DNA of 64,000 bases from Halomonas sp. (GTDB lineage: Bacteria > Pseudomonadota > Gammaproteobacteria > Pseudomonadales > Halomonadaceae). Made by a program: the position numbers and the translations under genes. Shown here piece after piece: positions 30,201 to 41,479 of the stretch. The notes beneath the pieces were generated by a model. It made no database searches. It was not told the origin of the DNA and saw nothing but the letters and a program-made list of their open reading frames with translations. Within the stretch, counting starts at the first letter, position 1; the number at the start of each line of letters is the position of its first letter. The stretch spans positions 106,049 to 170,048 of the forward strand of contig JAGYKP010000086.1 in assembly GCA_018401555.1 (NCBI GenBank), given 5' to 3'.

Positions 30201-30324
30201 GTGGACCCAGCTCTCCAGTGCCATCGCCGGCGGCCTGACCTTCGCCACCGGGCTGACGCTGCTGCTGACGCCGTGCATGCTGGTGCTGGAGCCCCTGGGG
30301 AAAAAGCGTGAATCCAAGCAGTAG
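27239..30324 (+). CDS. RND-family efflux permease (frameshifted)
   Basis: A proton-driven inner-membrane pump of about 1025 aa, AcrB-like fold. The start is unclear: no ATG fits, CTG at 27239 overlaps the adaptor stop, and one indel follows near 27275. Then LLLLTALLLAGLGAWQAIPKEANPDV (TM1), MEQELRSIEGL, the TM4 motif VAGMLVDGAIVVSEL, a second repeat beginning AHPVLTLLFAVLLM, and GIIALAGIVVNNNIVLIDTYNELR near the end are family landmarks. TM4 has a single Asp (LVDG) where AcrB has DD. Frames change near 28515, 29100, 29290, 29605, 29930 and 30170. Substrate range cannot be deduced. Confidence 0.82.
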
Positions 30325-30378
30325 GAGGGAGACTTCGTCTCGCGACTGGAGGCCGATACAGCGGCGTTGGGCCGTGTA

Positions 30379-30403
30379 ATCGCGCGATCAATCGCGCTCC
30401 TAC
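30379..30403. repeat. REP-like palindromic element, copy B
   Basis: On the minus strand GTAGGAGCGCGAT-TG-ATCGCGCGAT, one base different from copy A at 17446-17470. Again the TAG in the GTAG head is the stop codon of the upstream minus-strand gene, here rsd. Confidence 0.75.
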
Positions 30404-30903
30404 GAGGTACGGCTGGCGGCTTCCGCCCGGGCGGCATCGGGCGCGTGGCGGGCGTGAATCCGTCCGATCAGCTCATCCTCCAGGGAGAAGCGCTCGGTGA
30501 GGCCATGGGCCAGGCGCTCCAGCCAGACAGGCAGGCGGGCGAGGTGCTGGCGCACGCGGCCGGGACTGGCGTACTCCGCATCGAAGTCGAGCACCAGCTC
30601 GGTGGACATCTCCAGGCGCTCCAGCAGGCGGTCGGCCAGGGTCAGGGCCGAGTCGTCCTCGAAGGCGCGGGCCTCCTCGCGCAGCTGGGGGTAGACCTCG
30701 AAGTGGCCGGCGCTGATGTAGTCCATCAGCAGTTCGCTGAAGCCGTCGATGCGCTCCTTGGTCACCGCTTCCAGCTCGGCGTCGCAGGCCTCCTTGAGCT
30801 CGACGAAGTTGACCAGCAGCTCGCGGCGCTCATCCAGCCAACGATCGATCAGCTTGTGTACGCCGCCCCAGCGCTCCAGGGCGCTCTTGCAGTCTTCCAG
30901 CAT
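30400..30903 (-). CDS. rsd: Anti-sigma-70 regulator Rsd/AlgQ
   Basis: Rsd binds region 4 of the housekeeping sigma factor and favours alternative sigmas in stationary phase. The 167-aa all-helical protein shows HKLIDRWLDERRELLVNFVEL, LLMDYISAGHFEVYPQL and LTERFSLEDELIGRI, which align with Rsd/AlgQ (SAGHF and FxLEDxLI are diagnostic). The longer open frame to 31017 is upstream noncoding sequence. The C-terminal tail after IHARHA is Ala/Arg-rich and ends at a stop supplied by a REP-like element. Frame intact. Confidence 0.9.
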   Translation of the reverse strand: MLEDCKSALERWGGVHKLIDRWLDERRELLVNFVELKEACDAELEAVTKERIDGFSELLMDYISAGHFEVYPQLREEARAFEDDSALTLADRLLERLEMSTELVLDFDAEYASPGRVRQHLARLPVWLERLAHGLTERFSLEDELIGRIHARHAPDAARAEAASRTS

Positions 30904-31153
30904 GGGGGCCTCCATTCGTTTGGTCGAGCAAGCTCGCGGGTACCGAGGGCGTCCAGCGCCCGGCCGGGTGAGCCTCAGAGTCGCGCTACCATCGACGGCT
31001 GTCAATCCTGCGGCCACAAACGTGGAGAGCCCATGGCGTCAAGAGGACCATCGCGGCCTTTTCGATTGCCTGGCGCCGGCGTTTACTTGGTAGTCTATGT
31101 CGACACCAACAACACCAAGCCACTGCTTAACAACAACACTCCCGAGGTTCTCC

Positions 31154-32296
31154 ATGAAACAGCTTGCTCGCCTGGGTCTCGGCCTGCTCCTCGCCGGCGG
31201 CCTTGCCACCGCCCACGCCGAAGAGGTAAAGATCGGCATGATCACCACCCTCTCCGGGGGCGGCTCCCACCTGGGTGTCGACGTGCGCGACGCCTTCCTG
31301 CTGGCCATCGAGCAATCGGGCCGCGACGATGTCGAGGTGCTGGTCCAGGACGATGCCCGCAAGCCCGACCTGGCGCGCAACCTGGCCAACGAGTTCATGC
31401 AGCGCGACGACGTGGACATCATGACCGGCATCATCTGGTCAAACCTCGCCATGGCCGTGGTACCCTCGGTGGTGCGCCAGGGGACCTTCTACCTCTCACC
31501 CAACGCCGGCCCCTCGGACCTCGCCGGGCGCATGTGCCACGAGAACTACTTCAATGTCGCCTACCAGAACGACAACCTGCACGGTGCCATGGGCGCCTGG
31601 ATGCGCGAGCAGGGCTACGAGAACCCCATCATCATGGCGCCCAACTACCCGGCGGGCACCGATGCCCTGGCCGGCTTCAAGCATCTCTACGAGGGCGAGG
31701 TGGCCGACGAGCTCTACACCCAGATGGGCCAGACCGACTACGCCGCCGAGATCGCCCAGATCCGCGCCAGCGACGCCGACAGCCTGTTCTTCTTCCTGCC
31801 CGGCGGCATGGGCATCTCCTTCATGAAGCAGTGGCAGAACGCGGGCGTGGAGATGCCGGTGTTCGGCGCCGCCTTCTCCTTCGACGAGATCCTGATCAAG
31901 GCAGTGGGCGAGGCCGCCATCGGCGCCAGGAACACCTCGCTGTGGGCCTACGACCTCGACAACGCCACCAATCGCGCCTTCGTCGAGAGCTTCCGCGAGG
32001 CCTATGGCCGCATGCCGACCCTGTATGCCGCCCAGGGCTTCGATACCGCCAACCTGATCCTCTCCGCCCTGGAGAAGGCCCACCCCGACGACCAGGACGC
32101 CTTCCGCGAGGCGCTGCGCGAGGCGGACTTCGACTCGGTGCGCGGCGAGTTCCGCTTCGGCCCCAACCAGCACCCCATCCAGGACATCTATGTACGCGAG
32201 GTGGTCGCAGGCGAGGATGGCGAACCCACCAACCGCCTGCTCGGCATCGCCGTGGAGGATATCCAGGACATCTACCATGTGGACTGCAAGATGTGA
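31154..32296 (+). CDS. ABC importer periplasmic binding protein, LivJ type
   Basis: A 380-aa periplasmic binding protein of the branched-chain-amino-acid (Peripla_BP_6) family. Signal peptide LARLGLGLLLAGGLATAHA is followed by EEVKIGMITTLSGGGSHLG, the standard family opening, then FYLSPNAGPSDLAG and a hinge region. It is the first of five genes encoding a complete importer (binding protein, two permeases, two ATPases). The ligand is not evident: the pocket differs from LivJ, and the family also carries aromatic acids, amides and urea. The stop TGA is within the first unit of a 7-bp repeat array that separates it from the permease genes. Frame intact. Confidence 0.87.
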   Translation: MKQLARLGLGLLLAGGLATAHAEEVKIGMITTLSGGGSHLGVDVRDAFLLAIEQSGRDDVEVLVQDDARKPDLARNLANEFMQRDDVDIMTGIIWSNLAMAVVPSVVRQGTFYLSPNAGPSDLAGRMCHENYFNVAYQNDNLHGAMGAWMREQGYENPIIMAPNYPAGTDALAGFKHLYEGEVADELYTQMGQTDYAAEIAQIRASDADSLFFFLPGGMGISFMKQWQNAGVEMPVFGAAFSFDEILIKAVGEAAIGARNTSLWAYDLDNATNRAFVESFREAYGRMPTLYAAQGFDTANLILSALEKAHPDDQDAFREALREADFDSVRGEFRFGPNQHPIQDIYVREVVAGEDGEPTNRLLGIAVEDIQDIYHVDCKM

Positions 32297-32430
32297 GAGG
32301 TGAGCGCCGCTGCGCGGCTGGTGAGGGGTGAGCGCGCTTCGCGCTTGTGAGGGGTAATTCCTCTCTCCTCACTCCTCACTCCTCTCTCCTAACCACTCAC
32401 CACTCACCACTCACCACTCACCATTCATGG
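32293..32430. repeat. In-phase heptamer array GTGAGNG / CTCACNN forming a hairpin
   Basis: On the plus strand: GTGAGAG, GTGAGCG (32293-32306), GTGAGGG, GTGAGCG (32321-32334), GTGAGGG, GTAATTC (32347-32360), then CTCTCTC, CTCACTC, CTCACTC, CTCTCTC, CTAACCA and four CTCACCA units (32361-32423). The two interruptions (14 and 12 bases) are small palindromes. The first half is complementary to the second, so about 130 bases fold back. The array starts in the stop codon of the binding-protein gene and ends at the livH start. Confidence 0.9.
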
Positions 32431-32440
32431 ATCTCAGCGC

Positions 32441-33361
32441 TTGTCAGTCACCCTGCTTCTCGAACAACTGATCAACGGCCTGCAGCTGGGCACCATGCTG
32501 TTCCTGATGGCCAGTGGCCTGACCCTGGTGTTCGGGGTCATGGGGTTGATCAACCTGGCCCACGGCTCCTTCTTCATGGTAGGCGCCTACCTCACCGCCG
32601 CGGTGACCGCCGCCAGTGGCTCCTTCCTGCTGGGTGTTTCGGCGGGCCTGCTGGGCGCCGCCGCGGTGGGTGCCGTGGTGGAGCTGGTGGTGATCCGTCG
32701 CCTCTACCATCGCCCGCACCTGGACCAGGTGCTGGCCACCTTCGCACTGATCCTGATCTTCTCCGAGGGGACCCGCTGGCTGTTCGGTTCCTCGCCGCTG
32801 TGGCTGAACACGCCGACGTGGTTGTCGGGCTTCGTCACTCTGCCCGGCGACGCCCGCTACCCACTCTACCGGCTGGTGATCATCGGCGTGGGCATCAGCG
32901 TAGCGATCGGGCTCTACCTGCTGATCTCGCGGACCCGGCTGGGCATGCGCGTGCGCGCCGGGGAGAGCGACCGCGAGATGATCGGCGCCCTGGGCATCGA
33001 CATCTCGCGCCTCTACACCGCGGTGTTCGCGCTGGGCGCGGGACTGGCCGGCCTGGCCGGGGCCATGGTCGGTGCGCTGCAGTCGGTGCAAGTGGGCATG
33101 GGCGAACCTGTTCTGATCCTTGCTTTCGTCGTGATCGTGATCGGCGGCATCGGCTCCATCAAGGGGGCGCTGTTCGGCGCCCTGCTGGTCGGCGTGGTAG
33201 ATACCCTGGGGCGGGTCTTCCTGCCGCTGTTCTTCCGCGGTTTCCTGCCGCCCTCCGAGGCCACCGACGTGGGGGCCGCCCTGGCCTCGATGCTGATCTA
33301 CATCCTCATGGCCGTGATCCTGGCCTTCAAGCCCAAGGGACTCTTCGCCGTCAATGACTGA
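32441..33361 (+). CDS. Branched-chain-amino-acid-type ABC permease, LivH-like
   Basis: A 306-aa inner-membrane permease. Eight or so hydrophobic segments are visible, with the LivH-like opening LLEQLINGLQLGTMLFLMASGLTLVFGVMGLINLAHGSFFMVGAY and the ABC-ATPase contact loop in GIDISRLYTAVFALGAGLAGLAGAM. The open frame begins with TTG at 32441. An ATG at 32427 (MDLSAL) would be a more natural start but is out of frame by one base, so an indel at about 32440 is likely. Its translation start lies immediately after the repeat array. It overlaps livM by eight bases. Confidence 0.88.
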   Translation: MSVTLLLEQLINGLQLGTMLFLMASGLTLVFGVMGLINLAHGSFFMVGAYLTAAVTAASGSFLLGVSAGLLGAAAVGAVVELVVIRRLYHRPHLDQVLATFALILIFSEGTRWLFGSSPLWLNTPTWLSGFVTLPGDARYPLYRLVIIGVGISVAIGLYLLISRTRLGMRVRAGESDREMIGALGIDISRLYTAVFALGAGLAGLAGAMVGALQSVQVGMGEPVLILAFVVIVIGGIGSIKGALFGALLVGVVDTLGRVFLPLFFRGFLPPSEATDVGAALASMLIYILMAVILAFKPKGLFAVND

Positions 33362-34390
33362 CCAGACGCCTTCCGGCACCTCCCCCGGCGACCTGCCCGC
33401 CCGTCCACCGCGCCGCCTCGGCCGCCGGGGCTCGGTGCAGCTCGTCATGCTCGCCCTGCTGCGCTGGTGCTGCCGGTGGCCGCCGACCTCACGGGGCACC
33501 CCTACTACGTGACGCTCGCCTCGCGGCTGACGCTGATCGCCATGGCCGCGGTAGGCCTCAATCTGGCACTGGGCTACGGCGGCATGGTCAGTTTTGGCCA
33601 CGCCGCCTACTTCGGCCTGGGCGGCTATGTGGCCGGCATCGGCGCCTACCACGCCTTCGACACCACCGCCTTCATGGGCATGCTCCCCGGCAGCGACAAC
33701 CTGCTGGTGCTGTGGCCGCTGGCGATGCTGGCCTGCGGCCTGCTGGCGCTGTTGATCGGTGCCGTCTCGCTGCGCACCAGCGGGGTCTACTTCATCATGA
33801 TCACCCTGGCCTTCGCCCAGATGGTCTACTACTTCGCCAACTCCTGGCCCACCTACGGCGGCCAGGATGGCCTGCCGATCTATATTCGCAACACCCTGCC
33901 AGGCCTGGATACCCAGGACCCGCTGACCTTCTTCCTGATCTGCTTCGCCGGCCTGGTGCTGGCCATGGCGCTCACCTCGCGGCTGATGGGCTCGCGCTTC
34001 GGCGCGGCACTCACCATGGCGCGGCTCAACGACACCCGCCTGGCCACCGCCGGCATCAACCCCTATCCGGTGCGTCTGGTGAGCTTCGTCATCTCGGCGA
34101 TGATCACCGGCCTGGCCGGTGCGCTGTATGCCGACCTCAACGGTTTCGTCAGCCCCAGCATGCTCAGCTGGCACATGTCCGGCGAGCTGATGGTGATCGT
34201 CATCCTGGGTGGCGTGGGCCGCCTCTACGGGCCCCTGGCCGGGGCCGTGCTGTATATCAGCATGGAGACCCTGCTCGGCGGGCTGACCGAGTACTGGCAG
34301 CTGTTCCTGGGCCTGGTGCTGCTCGGCGTGGTGCTGTTCGCCCGCCACGGCGTGATGGGCTGGCTGGCGGGGAGGGAGCCCCATGGCTGA
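33354..34390 (+). CDS. Branched-chain-amino-acid-type ABC permease, LivM-like (frameshifted)
   Basis: Second permease of the importer, about 345 aa. After an Arg/Pro-rich N-terminus (MTDQTPSGTSPGDLPARPPRR) one base is missing near 33460. The remaining frame then reads LPVAADLTGHPYYVTLASRLTLIAMAAVGLNLALGYGGMVSFGHAAYFGLGGY, a LivM signature, and ISAMITGLAGALYADLNGFVSP. Start overlaps livH; the end overlaps livG by eight bases, so the four genes are translationally linked. Confidence 0.87.
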
Positions 34391-35124
34391 AGCAGTGCTG
34401 GCCCTGGAGGGGGTCCACAAGCGCTTCGGCGCCCTGACGGCGACCGACGACGTCTCGCTGACCCTGAGGCCCGGCGAGATCCACGCCCTGATCGGTCCCA
34501 ACGGCGCCGGCAAGTCGACGCTGATCGCCCAGATCGCCGGCAGCCTGCGTCCCGACGCCGGGCGCATCCTGCTCGGCGGCGAGGATATCACCCGGTTGAG
34601 CGTCGCCGCTCGCGCCCGACGCGGGCTGGGCCGCAGCTTCCAGGTGTCGTCGCTGGCCGAGCCGCCGCGCGATCCGCAACGTGATGATCGGCGTCCAGGC
34701 TCTGGCCGGGCACAGTTATCGCTTCTGGAAGCCGGCGGAGCGCGACCCGCGCCTGATCGAACCGGCGCTGGCGGCGCTTGCGCGCATGGGGCTGGCCGGG
34801 CGCGCCTGGACGCCGGTGGCGGAGCTCTCCCACGGCGAGCGCCGCGCACTGGAGGTGGCTTGTGCCCTGGCGATGAAGCCTCGTGCCCTGCTCCTCGACG
34901 AGCCCATGGCCGGTCTCGGCCCCGAGGGCTCGGCGCGACTCACCGAGCTGCTCGAATCATTGAGGCTCGAGGTGCCGATCCTGCTGATCGAGCACGACAT
35001 GCAGGCGGTGTTCCGGCTGGCCGAGCGCATCTCGGTGCTGGTCGCCGGCCGGGTCATCGCCCACGGCGATGGCGACACCATCCGTCGCGACCCGCAGGTT
35101 CGCGACGCCTACCTGGGAGAGTGA
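34383..35124 (+). CDS. ABC importer ATPase, LivG-like (frameshifted)
   Basis: Cytoplasmic ATPase of about 247 aa. Walker A is GPNGAGKST, the signature loop is ELSHGERRALEVACAL (LSHGE), Walker B is ALLLDEPMAGLG, and the switch His is in LIEHDM. One extra base near 34670 (in a CCGCCGCG stretch) splits the gene before NVMIGVQAL. The C-terminus ends RDPQVRDAYLGE, the usual LivG ending. Confidence 0.9.
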
Positions 35125-35129
35125 CCGTC

Positions 35130-35811
35130 ATGCTCAAGGTGGAAGCCATCGAGACCCGCTACGGCCCTGCCCAGGCGCTGTTCGGGGTGGACCTGGCGGT
35201 GGCGGCGGGCCAGATGGTGGCGCTGATGGGACGCAACGGCATGGGCAAGACCACCACCATCCGGTCGATCTTCGGCCTGACCCCGCCCCACGCCGGGCGC
35301 ATCACCTTCGAGGGGCGCGAGCTGCGCGGCCTGCCGCCCCACCGCATCGCCCGCCTGGGGCTGGGGCTGGTGCCGGAGGGGCGGCGCTGCTTCCCCAACC
35401 TGACGGTGCGCGAGAATCTGTTGGTGGCCGCACGCGCCGGCGATTGGACCCTCGAGGCGGTGGAGGCACTCTTTCCGCGCCTGGGCGAGCGCGACCGCCA
35501 GGCCGCGGCGACCCTCTCCGGCGGCGAACAGCAGATGCTGGCCATCGGCCGTGCGCTGATGACCAACCCGAGGCTACTGGTGCTCGACGAGGCCACCGAG
35601 GGGCTGGCACCGGTGATCCGTCAGGAGATCTGGCAGGCGATCCGACGCCTCAAGGCCCAGGGCCAGGCGATCCTGATCGTCGACAAGACGCTCTCGGAAC
35701 TGCTGCCGCTGGCCGACCACTGCGTGCTGCTGGAGAAGGGCCGCAGCGCCTGGGCGAGGCCCCGCCGAGGCGCTCACCGAGTCGCTGCGCGACCGCTATC
35801 TGGGGGTGTGA
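35130..35811 (+). CDS. ABC importer ATPase, LivF-like (frameshifted at the 3' end)
   Basis: Second ATPase, about 227 aa. Walker A GRNGMGKTTT (LivF style), signature TLSGGEQQMLAIGRAL, Walker B LLVLDEATEGLAP, and LIVDKTL in the switch region. An indel near 35755 shifts the last 18 codons; the expected AEALTESLRDRYLGV ending is readable in the neighbouring frame with stop at 35809-35811. Five bases separate it from livG. Its 3' end overlaps the convergent hydrolase gene by 16 bases. Confidence 0.9.
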
Positions 35812-36670
35812 AACCCCATGACGGTCCTGGCCAGGCGTCCACTATCGAGATAGTGCTCGAGGATCGAGAAGTGGTCGTCGCCGGGCAGCACGGTCTGCTC
35901 GACCGCGATGCCCTGCTCGCCCAGGTGGGTGGCGTAGTCCATCATCTGGCGGGAGAACTCGCCGGACTCCTCGCCACCCGCCACCAGGCTCACTTTGGCC
36001 GCTACCCGGCAGGCCAGGAAGGCTGGACTGAACTCGGCCACGTCGCGGCCGTCGAGCCGCAGCTTGGGCTGTAGCCAGGACCAGGGGAAGGGGCCCAGGT
36101 CATAGAGCCCACTGATGCAGAGCGCCCCGCGAATCGGATCGGCCGGCATGCCATAGTCGCCTTCCCAGTCGGTGGCCAGCAGCATGGCGCCGAGGTGCCC
36201 GCCGGCAGAGTGGCCGGAGACGCTGATGCTAGCCGGGTCGCAGCCCTCCTCGGAGGCGTGGCGATAGGCCCAGGCCACGGCGGCGCGGGCCTGGCGCACG
36301 ATCTCGGCGAAGCGCACCGTCGGGCAAAGCGCATAGTTGACCACCCCCACCGAGATCCCGGCGGCCACCAGGTCGTCGACGATGAAGCCGAACTCCCGGT
36401 GGCCCAGCGAGCGCCAGTAGCCGCCGTGGAAGAAGAGATGCAGCGGCGCGGCTCGCCCTCCTTGCGACCCTCGGCGTGATAGAGGTCGAGGCGCTCGGCC
36501 AGACTGGGGCCGTAGGGCAGGTCGAGGACACACGGTGGCGGGAGCGAGGCGGCGTCGCTGCGCGCTTGCCAGTCGGCCACCAGCGCCGCCGGATCGCGGC
36601 CGATCATGGGGTCGTAGGCGCGGTCGATGGCTTCCTGGGTGGCGAAGTCGCGGTAGAGCACTCCAGCCAC
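35796..36670 (-). CDS. Alpha/beta hydrolase, kynurenine-formamidase-like (frameshifted)
   Basis: A serine hydrolase of about 290 aa in the esterase/arylformamidase group. The N-terminal part reads YRDFATQEAIDRAYDP and LPYGPSLAERLDLYHA. After a break near 36445 come the oxyanion motif FFHGGYWRSLG (HGGYW), SVSGHSAGGHLGAMLL with the GHSAG nucleophile elbow, and GDDHFSILEHY with the catalytic His. The HGGYW and YGPxxxERLDLY motifs match KynB-like and carbamate/ester hydrolases. No other tryptophan-degradation gene is near. GTG at 36670 is the most likely start but is uncertain because an upstream indel merges it with dsbB. Confidence 0.68.
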
Positions 36671-37178
36671 GCTCCCTGAAGGCCGAGAGCAGCATGCCCA
36701 GCGGGGCCAGCGCCAGCACGATGAAGCCCGCCAGCGTCCAGCCCGGCAGCGTGATGCCCAGGAACAGGAAGTCGATCTCGGCACACTCCCCGGAGCCGGA
36801 GAGCACCATGTTCACCACCTCCTGCAGCGGCAGGATATCCAGCATGTAGTCGAGGCCCGGGCCACAGCTGGGCACCTCGTCGGCGGGCAGCGACTGCAGC
36901 CACAGGTGACGGCCCGCCACGCCGATGCCGCCACCCACCGCGGCCAGGCCCAGCACGCCGTAGAGCCCTGCGCCGAGGCGGCCGGCGGGGTTATGGATGG
37001 CCGCCAGAGCGAACACCACGCCGGCACTTATCACCGCCACCCGCTGGAAGATGCACAGCGGGCAGGGCTCGAGGCCGACGATATGCTCAAGCCCAAGCGC
37101 CACCGCCATCATCAGTACACAGAAGGCCAGGCCGGCGAGGCTCCACTGGCGTACGGAGAGGCGAGACAGGGCGCTCAC
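36655..37178 (-). CDS. dsbB: Disulfide bond formation protein DsbB
   Basis: DsbB reoxidises DsbA and passes electrons to quinones. It is a four-helix inner-membrane protein with the first periplasmic Cys pair in GLEPCPLCIFQRV (CPLC) and the second in PSCGPGLDY and SGECAEIDF. Length about 173 aa fits. Its reading frame does not stop where expected (after FRERGW) but runs into the hydrolase gene, implying an indel near 36660; the exact end is therefore uncertain. The ATG overlaps the gshA stop by four bases. Confidence 0.85.
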
Positions 37179-38785
37179 AGGCTGACCCCATCGGTTACCC
37201 GGGATTCCCGGGCACGGGCGAAGTAGTCGCTCGGGAAGTCGGCAAGGAAGCCCGAGTCGGCGGCCTCGATCTCCGCCTGCTGGCGATGGGAGGTCTCCAC
37301 CAGCTCGTCGTAGAGCCTCTCGCGGCCGGGGTCCATGGACTCCTGGCGCAGCCGCTCGGCCTGCTCCCGGGCAATGCCCAGCATGACCTCGGAAAGCCCC
37401 TCGCCGCGCTCCTGCAGGCGCGCCAGCAGCTGGCCGGAGGGCGTCAGTGCGGGATCCTCCAGCCGCGGCAGCATGGCGGCCACGGCATCGGCGTGGGGCG
37501 TGCCCTCCTCGAGGCGGTCGAGCAGCTCGGCCACCCGGCGCATCTCACCGAGGATCTCGCCGCCCCAGTCGGCCACGCTACGAGGCGTGCCGGCGTGACA
37601 CAGGCGCAGCTCGGGATCGCGGCCGCGCTCCACCACCAGGCGCCGGTTGTCGTCGAGGGTGTCGCACTCGGCATCGGGGATCCACGGGCTCTCGGACAGC
37701 AGGCACCACATCACGAAGGTGTCGATGAAGTGAATCTGGGGCTCGTCCACGCCCAGGGTCAGCAGCGGATTGAGATCGAGACAGCGCACCTCGATATACT
37801 CCACCCCGCGGGCCTCCAGGGCCTGGCTGGGGGTCTCGTCATGGCGGGCCACCCGCTTGGGCCGGATATCACTGTAGTACTCGTTCTCGATCTGCAGGAT
37901 GTTGGCGTTGAGCTGGCGCCACTCGCCATCCTCGTTGACGCCCAGCGCCTCGTAGGCCGGCCACGGCGTGGAGATGGCGTGGCGCAGGGTATTGACGTAG
38001 TTGGAGAGCGAGTTGAAGCAGATCTTGAGCTGCTCCTGCACCTTGTTCTGGTAGCCGAGGTCCGACATGCGCAGGCTGGTGGCGTAGCGCGAAATCAATG
38101 TCTCCTCGCCGTGGGCCTCGAGCTTCTCGGGGATCCGGCCGTCGGGCAGGAAGCTGCGGTCGATGGCCGGCGAGGCGCCGAACAGATAGAGCAGCAGCCA
38201 GCTGTGGCGGCGGAAGTTGCGGATCAGGCCGAAATAGCGCGCCGAGCGGTAGTCATTCAGCGGCGTGTCCTGGGCACCATCGAGATCACGCAGCAGCGTC
38301 CACAGGTCGTCGGGCAGCGAGACGTTGTAATGCACCCCGGCGATGGCCTGCATGATGCGCCCGTAGCGCACGTCGAGCCCCTGGCGATAGACCCGCTTCA
38401 TGGTGCCCACGTTGGAGCTGCCATAGTCGGCGATGGGGATGCTGTCGTTGCCGTCGAGGCGCGCCGGCATGCTGCCCGGCCAGATCAATTCATCACCCAG
38501 GTAGCGATAGCTGAAGCGGTGCAGGTCGCCGAGGAAGTCCAGGGCGTCGGCGGGCCGACAGGTGACCGGCGTGATGTACTCGAGCAGCGCCTCGGAGTAG
38601 TCGGTGGTGATATGCGGATGGGTCAGCTTGGAGCCCAGCGCATGGGGATGCAGCGTCTGGGCGACGCGCCCCTCGGGGTCGACGCGCAGCCCCTCCTTCT
38701 CGAGGCCGCGACGCAGTCGGCTGAACTCACCCTGGCGGGCATGGCCCTCCAGGCGGGAAACAAGACTGGCGAGTGTATCGGACAA
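37175..38785 (-). CDS. gshA: Glutamate-cysteine ligase
   Basis: GshA makes gamma-glutamylcysteine, the first step of glutathione synthesis. The 536-aa protein has the proteobacterial GshA motifs LTHPHITTDYSEALLEYITP, DELIWPGSMP, DYGSSNVGTMKRVYRQGL, GVHYNVSLP, SLRMSDLGYQN and EYIEVRCLDLNP. The likely start is TTG at 38785 (MSDTLASLVSRLE) because AAGGGG lies eight bases ahead of it and the next upstream codons are not family-like; no in-frame ATG or GTG is near. A rare TTG start would limit translation. Upstream of dsbB with a 4-base overlap, so thiol synthesis and disulfide formation share a transcript. Frame intact. Confidence 0.94.
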   Translation of the reverse strand: MSDTLASLVSRLEGHARQGEFSRLRRGLEKEGLRVDPEGRVAQTLHPHALGSKLTHPHITTDYSEALLEYITPVTCRPADALDFLGDLHRFSYRYLGDELIWPGSMPARLDGNDSIPIADYGSSNVGTMKRVYRQGLDVRYGRIMQAIAGVHYNVSLPDDLWTLLRDLDGAQDTPLNDYRSARYFGLIRNFRRHSWLLLYLFGASPAIDRSFLPDGRIPEKLEAHGEETLISRYATSLRMSDLGYQNKVQEQLKICFNSLSNYVNTLRHAISTPWPAYEALGVNEDGEWRQLNANILQIENEYYSDIRPKRVARHDETPSQALEARGVEYIEVRCLDLNPLLTLGVDEPQIHFIDTFVMWCLLSESPWIPDAECDTLDDNRRLVVERGRDPELRLCHAGTPRSVADWGGEILGEMRRVAELLDRLEEGTPHADAVAAMLPRLEDPALTPSGQLLARLQERGEGLSEVMLGIAREQAERLRQESMDPGRERLYDELVETSHRQQAEIEAADSGFLADFPSDYFARARESRVTDGVSL

Positions 38786-38825
38786 GGTAACACCCCTTGT
38801 GTTGGAAAGGCGCGATGGTAGGCGC

Positions 38826-38876
38826 CGAGGCGGCACGCCTCGCTGATAGTGATACGGGCGCCAAAGCGGCGCCCGT
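38826..38876 (-). promoter_or_regulatory. Two GC-rich hairpins in the gshA leader
   Basis: CGAGGCG-GCA-CGCCTCG at 38826-38842 and ACGGGCGCC-N5-GGCGCCCGT at 38854-38876 lie between the candidate promoter and the TTG start codon, in the expected 5' untranslated region. Neither is followed by a T-run on the minus strand. Confidence 0.5.
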
Positions 38877-38887
38877 AAAATATGCTG

Positions 38888-38915
38888 ATTATGGTGCCTG
38901 ATGCGCCGGATTCAA
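38888..38915 (-). promoter_or_regulatory. Candidate gshA promoter
   Basis: On the minus strand TTGAAT (38915-38910), a 16-bp spacer, then CATAAT (38893-38888). This would start transcription about 95 bases before the gshA TTG. Confidence 0.4.
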
Positions 38916-39014
38916 AGTTTAGCCGGCTATTTACCAGGACGATCGTAGATAGCCCTCACGCCGGGAAACTGCGATAGCCCTGGGCTATTGGCCAGTTGTT
39001 ACTGCAGCTGTCCT

Positions 39015-41376
<2,362 letters not shown>

Positions 41377-41479
41377 GTAACCCCTTCACTGATGCTCGAA
41401 AAACGATCGCGACAAGGTATCACAAACGCCGGGACGAGCCACGCACGGCCACCACCACCACGGAGCAGGCAACTTTAGT

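Noticed and set aside
35796..37178. A 460-aa DsbB-hydrolase fusion
   Set aside because: The two domains are linked by out-of-frame, low-quality residues (SALPRLRHPGSHRPRL); the hydrolase N-terminus is readable in another frame.
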